DNA from: Haemaphysalis longicornis
Taxonomy: Eukaryota > Arthropoda > Arachnida > Ixodida > Ixodidae
Reading direction: 5' to 3'
Length of the DNA stretch: 64,000 nucleotides
Assembly (NCBI GenBank): GCA_013339765.2
Contig: CM023449.1
Location: 209,020,794-209,084,793 of the forward strand
In this document: piece by piece, positions 58,085-64,000 of the stretch
Numbering within the stretch: position 1 is the stretch's first letter
Layout: every line of letters begins with the position of its first letter
Translations under genes and position numbers: made by a program
The notes under the pieces: model-generated
Seen by the model: the letters and a program-made list of their open reading frames with translations, nothing else
What the model was told of the DNA's origin: nothing
The model's database searches: none

Positions 58085-58816
58085 CCTACGGCCGCTCCGC
58101 AACTGAAAGCTACAGCGGGGGCTTCTAAGGGTTCTGCAGCCGCAACCCCTTCTGTGCCGGACATGCCCCAATATTCCTCGCGATGGCGCAGATCGCCCTC
58201 GCAACCGAAAAAATATGGCCACTGCTTTAATCTAGCAATGAGTGAGGGGTTTTATATTCGATCGGCCCGTTCTCGTATACTGCCACTCCCCTGGCTTTCC
58301 CTCCACGGGCTCGTGGCGCTGTTTTCATTTCAAAGCTCCGTTTCCATTGTATGGAAACTCTGATCTTAGCCTGCTTCACTCTCATCTTCGTGAGTCTGTG
58401 TTAAGGCTCTATCATACCTTGTGCAGTGCATGATTGTTTAGCCGCTGCTGATTTGTTGCTGGCGTTATTGCTGTTCAGGCATTTAACGGAGGTAAGTTAC
58501 TCCTGTGCTATGGGCTATGAGAGCCGCGACTAATCGTCTAGGCATGTCGAAATTCTGTGTACAGACGAGCTTCACACCTAGGCATACAAAGCCAATTCCG
58601 GGATTCAGTGGCTGAGTAGAACTACGGCGTATAAATTAGGGCTGTACTTGGACTCTAACAAAGCATCTATGGCTAGCCACTTTTGTTGAAAGCAGCATTG
58701 AAAGATGGACTTCGCAAGGCTTCACACACCAAGAATGAAGCCTTCGGCCCACGTTTGTCCCGAACTCCTGCCCATAGCAAATAGTTCTTCCCGGTATAGG
58801 GAAACTCATCGAGTTA

Positions 58817-59521
58817 ATGCCTGCTTTACCAGATTGGCCGCACGAAACAGTGGAACGCCCTCTTAATCACGTTATTCGAGGTGAAAACGTCGCTGCGCTA
58901 AACTGTGAGAAAAGATTGGCTGGATCGCCTTTGTACGAAGCGTGTACGGGCAGAGTGCACATGAAGCAGAGAGACATCAAACGTGTTATCACGCGATTCG
59001 GCCAGAAAAAAAAAAAACAAGGTGCCTGCAACACCTATAAAAAGAATGGCCGCTACAGTTTAGTGAACACTTTTGTGTTCTGCAATGGTCACAAGTTCTC
59101 ATGCAACGCAAACCTAGCTTTACAGGGATTTGTCACTATGGTTAAAGATTTATTTCATGCACATCTCCGCAGCGCAAACAGACAGCATAAAGTCAGAAGA
59201 AACACAGGATCACCGCTTGGTCTGTGTATCTTCTGGATTTATCTTGTCCGTTTTGCGCGGCGTAGATACCAACTCCTGAATTTTTCTACGTTACTACAGT
59301 CATTATGTGTTGCATTTTACACTAATAATCTTCATTCTCGGTTCAATAACAAAATTCGGTGTCCTCGTTTATGCCTGGCAGCAACGTGCTGTTCACCATT
59401 TTTTTTTCAAGAAATTTTAGGCTGCAAATTTATTCTTTATCAGTGGTTGCTTCGCCCTTACTCCCCATCGCCCCAGTGCGCGGACCGCAGAAAAATGTTC
59501 TTCTGCCAACCATTCACTTGA
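58817..59521 (+). other. Unidentified 234-codon open frame
   Basis: It is the longest single-exon frame outside transposons. It starts MPALPDWPHETVERPLNHVI and is Cys- and aromatic-rich toward the end (CRLCLAATCCSPFFF type). I see no signal peptide, no domain motif, no coding-like third-position pattern, and it crosses a poly-A run coding Lys repeats (58993-59023). Chance or a decayed repeat is more likely than a gene. Confidence 0.15.
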
Positions 59522-61869
59522 CAAACATACAAAAATACTCGCACTTGTTGACAAGGAAAAAGCTCCTGATTGGTCCCGCAAAATTGTTTTGAGAAATAAC
59601 GCCCCGTGAAAATTTACAAAGCTAACTGCTGAGCAAAACTTCGCACTCTTATATTCCAACAAAGTACGCTACTTGTTTCGAAACTTCGACGGCAGCAGTT
59701 TTTTAAGTACTTACAATAGGGTCTGAACAGACAATAATTATGGGCTTTTTTTTCTAAACTCATCACGTTCGCATACCGAAATAGTCTCAAGATTACTTGG
59801 ACAGTTTTCCACGCCTGGTTAACAGACCGCGTTGGTTACTACACTTCCGTGTATTCACCAAGTACACCAAGTACCAAGATCCGTGCAAGAGCACGGTAAA
59901 ACAAAAGCCACGTTGACATTAACGCCCTAACACGAGGAATTTCGTGTTGCACTGATTCATCGTAACCCACCATGGAAGCTGAGCGGCCAAATCGCTATTC
60001 GTATAAAAGCACGACCACCGCGGTTCAAGCTTGGCAGAGGGCTATGTTTTTCACAAGCGAGGCGAGAAGCAGGAAATTCGGGGCGTCAGCATTTCGCAGA
60101 AGGATAAAGAAATTCAGATGGTTCATAATATTCTGCTGCTCTCCACTACGGCGCTGCGTCTCGTAGCCTAGTTACTACCTTGTCGCATAACCAAGAATAA
60201 AAAAACTTACCCATTGGGAACAATTCAGCGTTGATTTGGAGATCAAAAGGCGGGCTTGGAATCAGTGACTGGGTCAGCTCACGCGCAAATCGGCGTCTTC
60301 ATCACTCACGATTGCCTAGACATTCTTGCTCTGTTAGGATCGCATACATAGAAGTGATTCGGCGGCCCCTTGATACTCGTGTTTTGTAGAATTCGGAATT
60401 CAATGGCATAATATTGCTATCGCCCCGTTCATTTCGTCTCTTTTTCGTCACTGTGGTGGTTTTAGAGATGGCCGCTCAATTTATTTGTGCCGCGGGAAAA
60501 GCCGGCGCATGCCCACGCGGAGGATGACCTCCTTATGCGAAATTACCTTTGCTGCAGTTATAAAAGCTGTTAATTGAATGTTTTCGTAGGCAGCGAGAAA
60601 TGCCGAGAAATATTACTTATTTCTTCAGTAAAGAGTTTAATAAGCAGGACACACGGAAATTTGGATGATAGGGCAGTCAAGACAAAGGCTTTAACAACGT
60701 AACGGTACGAGCTTGTTCGTCCTTGTCTCACTCGTCCTGTGTTTTCTTTACTGGGCTTAACGGAGTTATAAGATAAAGGCATACAAAAGACTCTATTTCA
60801 AAAGCCACATAACTTATCGATGTCTATACTATAAGAAATGCGACGACGCCGTTGAAGCTATAGTAAGCTGCAGGTGGTTTACGCGCGGCGTGGGGCCTAC
60901 CGACTTCGAAGCAACCTGCGGCCAGTGTTCGCCATTGCCACGTTGACGCGGCTCTGCACGCACCGGCCGGAGCCTCTGCCCGCACTTGTTGACTGAACTG
61001 TGCTTCACGCAGTAGTAGCTCTCTACGCGCGCTCTTCTGCGAGATATCTTTTCAGTGCCCTCCGATGCACCATTTCCTCTTACGCTTTACGATTTCTATA
61101 ACCCCAGCCAATCTCTCTTCCCTTTCTTGAAAGACCTCTCCAACCTAGGTTTTTTCGTGCATGCGTACGTGTTGTCCGTACGCTGGACCCTCGGATGTTT
61201 TTTACCTTAGCTCTATAAGCTTATGCTTAAAAGATGAGGGACGGCAGCAGGCCGTGCTATATATTTCAGCGTTACCTACTAACGACTGAAATAACTGCAA
61301 TGTATAAATTGTACATCTATTCCAAGTAATAAAAATAAAGTGATAACCGTTTTTTCCAGCGCTGGGCAATGCCCATTTCTAGGTATGGGCTGCTGTCACC
61401 TGTGGCCCGCAAAGAAGAGCGCCGTAGAGTTTTACGCGAAGAGCAGCTACACCATTCATGAAGAATGGGTATATTTTCCAGTGAACACGTTGTATTACCG
61501 TGAATATGGTGTACTATTCGGTATTTCTATATCTTTTAGGATTTCCTGTCTCGCCATCGATGGCGCGCCGGCTGGGCTGTGTGTACGTGCTTTTCTGCGC
61601 AAGCGAAAAGATGAATGCGGTCATCCAGTTGATACAGACAGATTGCAGGCTGCGAGAACTAAAGCAAAGGCTAACGTTCACGAGATAGTGTGCGGAGTCT
61701 GATTTCTCTCGTGATGACTTTGTTTAGAAGGGTTGAAGCTACGCCACCTTTTTATTAGTTCTTGTAACGCGCGCCGCGTAGGTGTTAGCAATAACCGCTG
61801 AGCTATTGTAGCTGGCCATAATGGGTTGCGCATAGCGCGTCAGCAATATCCAGAAACTACAGGGCGCTC

Positions 61870-62340
61870 GTGGACGGGTTCCTCGCGCCGACCGCCCAGC
61901 ATCCTCAACTTGCGCAGTGGCTTTAGCACAAAAAAAAAACTGGTGAGAAGCCAAAAACAGCGCCTCGCATAGCTTAGCAGCCAACAACGCCGCAGCTGGG
62001 CCAGTACCTGCGTCCACGGACCACCTCACCGTCGTCCCCCGGAAACGCCAGTGCGCAGTGCGTCGTGCGGCGTAGGCAGCCAGCCGCTGCGTCCGAGCTG
62101 TCGTCAACGCTACCCCGCATGTAATCCTTGGCATGAGGAACACGGCGATATTGATGCATATGGCGATGACTACTACTAGCACAGTGCAAAGGGACGACGA
62201 AAAAAAAACAATTTCTAACTTGTACACATGCATAGGGATGCGTCCTTCAGAGCTTACATAGAAATAAATTCTGCAGCTTCACTATAGTTCAATCCATGCG
62301 CGACTTAGTGCAAGCTTCGCCAGTTTTTTTTTTTTTTAGC
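61870..62340. repeat. Dispersed repeat, copy related to 2385-2650
   Basis: The blocks GATGCATATGGCGATGAC, ACTTGTACACATG, GTCCTTCAGAGC and GTGCAAGCTTCGCCAGTTTT align in order with the left-end copy. It includes a poly-T run at about 62324-62337. Class unknown. Confidence 0.55.
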
Positions 62341-64000
62341 ATAGAAATGCGGATCCGGAAAATTGAGCTCGACTGACGGCATCATGTGAGTGCATAGGCC
62401 AGCAAACATGTATCGAAAAGCGGTAGCGCAATTTTTAGAGCGTGGCACACCGCCGTAATTTGAACGAGGTTTGAGAAAAAAAAAAGTACTTTTTTAACAA
62501 ATGCCAACATTAAAAAAATACGCACGCACGTTTTATGATATATTTGGTCGTTCTAGCGGCGTACAGACTTTGGGGGCCTAGACTGGATTATTTGGAAAGA
62601 GCGTATTGATCGCTATTTACTACTATAACATTGATCTATGCATTGGTTTTTGGCCTCGCCGTCCTGTTTTAACGAAGAAGCAAAAACTGCTTCTAAATTA
62701 GTTCAAAGGGGCACTTATCTAAGACTCAACGAAAGGCGAAAATACAAGTGTCGATGGTTAGCTTGACGTCGCCACCAATGGGAGTTCGCGAAATGGCTGA
62801 TAAGTTCCGACAGAGTTGTGCTCATCGTTGGCCAATCCCTTGCGTTTGTATGGGACAAACTGGTTAGGCGTATATGAAGCCTCAGCATTAATTATTCATA
62901 CCGTTGAGTCAAACTCTGTGCCATGTTAAACTCATTGTTCGCCAAACTGCGGTTACTGGTGCACGGCGCTACTTACGAGAGCTGTGGCGTTAAAGGGACA
63001 CTCAAGTGATCTGTAAACATTGCAGGTTTGCTAGCGCAAATTGTAGTGCGGAGTCCATAGGCCATGTTTCGACCACTCTGAGTGCGTTTACGCGAATTTA
63101 TTTAGTAGAAAAATCAATTCCAAAATGCTGCCTTCCTTTCTGCATCCTCGCCAATTTTCTGTGGTGCAAGGAAAAAAATACTTGGCTGGCTGCGCTTCTG
63201 CACGATCTCGGCGACCTTCCGACAGAGTCAGTCGGCCCAGCGTTTAGTCCGCCGGCAACTGACGGTCGTCGCAATTCGTTCGCTCAGTTGAAACTAAGCC
63301 ACGAACACGTTTGTGAATGGAAGAAAGGGCCTTTCTTTCGTTTGTTAGTTTGTACACTGTATCAAGCTCCAAGTCCAGATCACTCCACACAAGCGCACAT
63401 GCGACGCTTCGCTGACTGGTACCCTATTAGGAAAATCTAAGGCCAATTGAAGGCACGGGAAGAGTCAGCGATAGGTACTAAGGAAATAAAATCATCTGTA
63501 ACTTTAACCGTGCAGCGTAAAACTAGGGTGCAGGAAGCACTTTTATGCGCTGGATGAGAACAAGCACAGCGGTCAGCAGCACGACCACGGATCTGCGAAC
63601 GCTTTTCCGCTTAAAACATTGCAATTGCTAGACGTCAGATATTGTGGAAATTTGTGGGACGCTTACTGCACAAGCGCTATACAACAAATAGTCTCTCTAA
63701 GCTGCTTTAAATGCTAAAAATAAATAAAAGTGTGAACTGGTTGTACATTATATACCTTATATTACCTACATCGGCAGCTCTGGTTTGTGGCCGAGTGGTC
63801 TGGAGCGCTAGGTGTGTTGTTGTGCAAGTCGGCAAATTAGAATCCCCGAGGGTACATCCTTTTTTCTGCAAGCTGGTTTTTTCATTTTCGGCCGATGTTT
63901 TCTATTGAGTTCACCATTTTTGGGCCGTAACGTTCACTGCTCCACGAACGAGTTCGCAGAACGCGCGCAGACTGACCCTGACGCGCTAGCGAGTTCTCGT

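Larger units (their letters stand above)
58097..63999. other. No host gene recognised
   Basis: This block holds a copy of the dispersed repeat (61870-62340), a decayed possible SINE near 60040-60170 (CTCCACTACGGCG...CGTAGCC), and a TTAAAGGGACACT-type repeat start near 62990. At 63795-63860 a tRNA-Ser/Leu-like A box (GTGGCCGAGTGGTCTGG) has only a degenerate B box. The rest is unassigned. Confidence 0.35.

Noticed and set aside
60310..60330. Possible 21-nt phase 1-1 exon (minus strand) and a nearby open segment ending at the GTAAGT donor near 60205
   Set aside because: The acceptor is weak, the peptide is too short to judge, and the neighbouring segment enters in the wrong phase; chance is likely given how many sites were tested.
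63785..63865. tRNA-Ser/Leu-like sequence
   Set aside because: The A box is good but the B box is degenerate and the acceptor stem does not pair convincingly; at most a tRNA-derived fossil.

Overview
The window is nuclear DNA from a metazoan, most likely a hard tick (Ixodidae). The pointers are several copies of a tRNA-derived SINE with a (CAAT)n tail that resembles the tick element Ruka, many decayed non-LTR retrotransposons, hAT and pogo-like DNA transposons, long introns, and exons of a secreted protein family that I associate with ticks. This is inference; no marker gene fixes the species. Nothing bacterial is present, and most long open frames are chance or transposon frames.

Host genes. 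(1) At the left edge, 230-415 (+) is the last coding exon of a gene that runs in from outside. (2) A large minus-strand gene runs from a signal-peptide exon (33042-32937) to a stop codon at 11283. It has eight exons I can support: signal peptide, a 93-nt linker exon, a 351-nt Ser/Thr/Pro-rich mucin-like exon, four internal domain exons and a terminal exon. The terminal exons of (1) and (2) share an acidic xDxDY...CG motif, so the two are convergent paralogues. At least two stretches of the protein, one in each of two gaps, are not found. (3) Upstream of gene 2 on the same strand, 44.0-54.6 kb, lies an array of tiny phase 1-1 exons of 33, 39, 42 and 42 nt, plus a fifth 42-nt copy whose two splice sites have both mutated. 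All linker exons of gene 2 are also phase 1-1, so any combination keeps the reading frame. This suggests a micro-exon system that varies the N-terminal linker of a secreted tick protein.

Mobile DNA by region. 4.3-8.6 kb: a non-LTR retrotransposon RNase H/zinc-finger tail split by a 3284-bp hAT-type element with an 8-bp target duplication. 13.2-14.5 kb: a tandem array of a unit of about 150 bp inside an intron of gene 2. 15.9-16.7 and 50.8-51.6 kb: two related hAT copies of about 765 bp that still carry a fossil transposase C-terminus. 31.3-32.1 kb: a pogo/Tigger-like element. 45-49.3 kb: a mosaic of LINE pieces. 53.5-54.3 kb: two LTR-like direct repeats. 55.7-58.1 kb: a 5'-truncated LINE with reverse transcriptase and RNase H. 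SINE copies lie at 6.0, 7.0, 15.5, 28.3, 32.3, 37.7 and 40.2 kb.

Limits. Exon calls rest on reading frame, splice-site fit, phase match and motif content, with no transcript or database support. Family names are from memory and are hedged. Long intervals without a gene were read by eye only.
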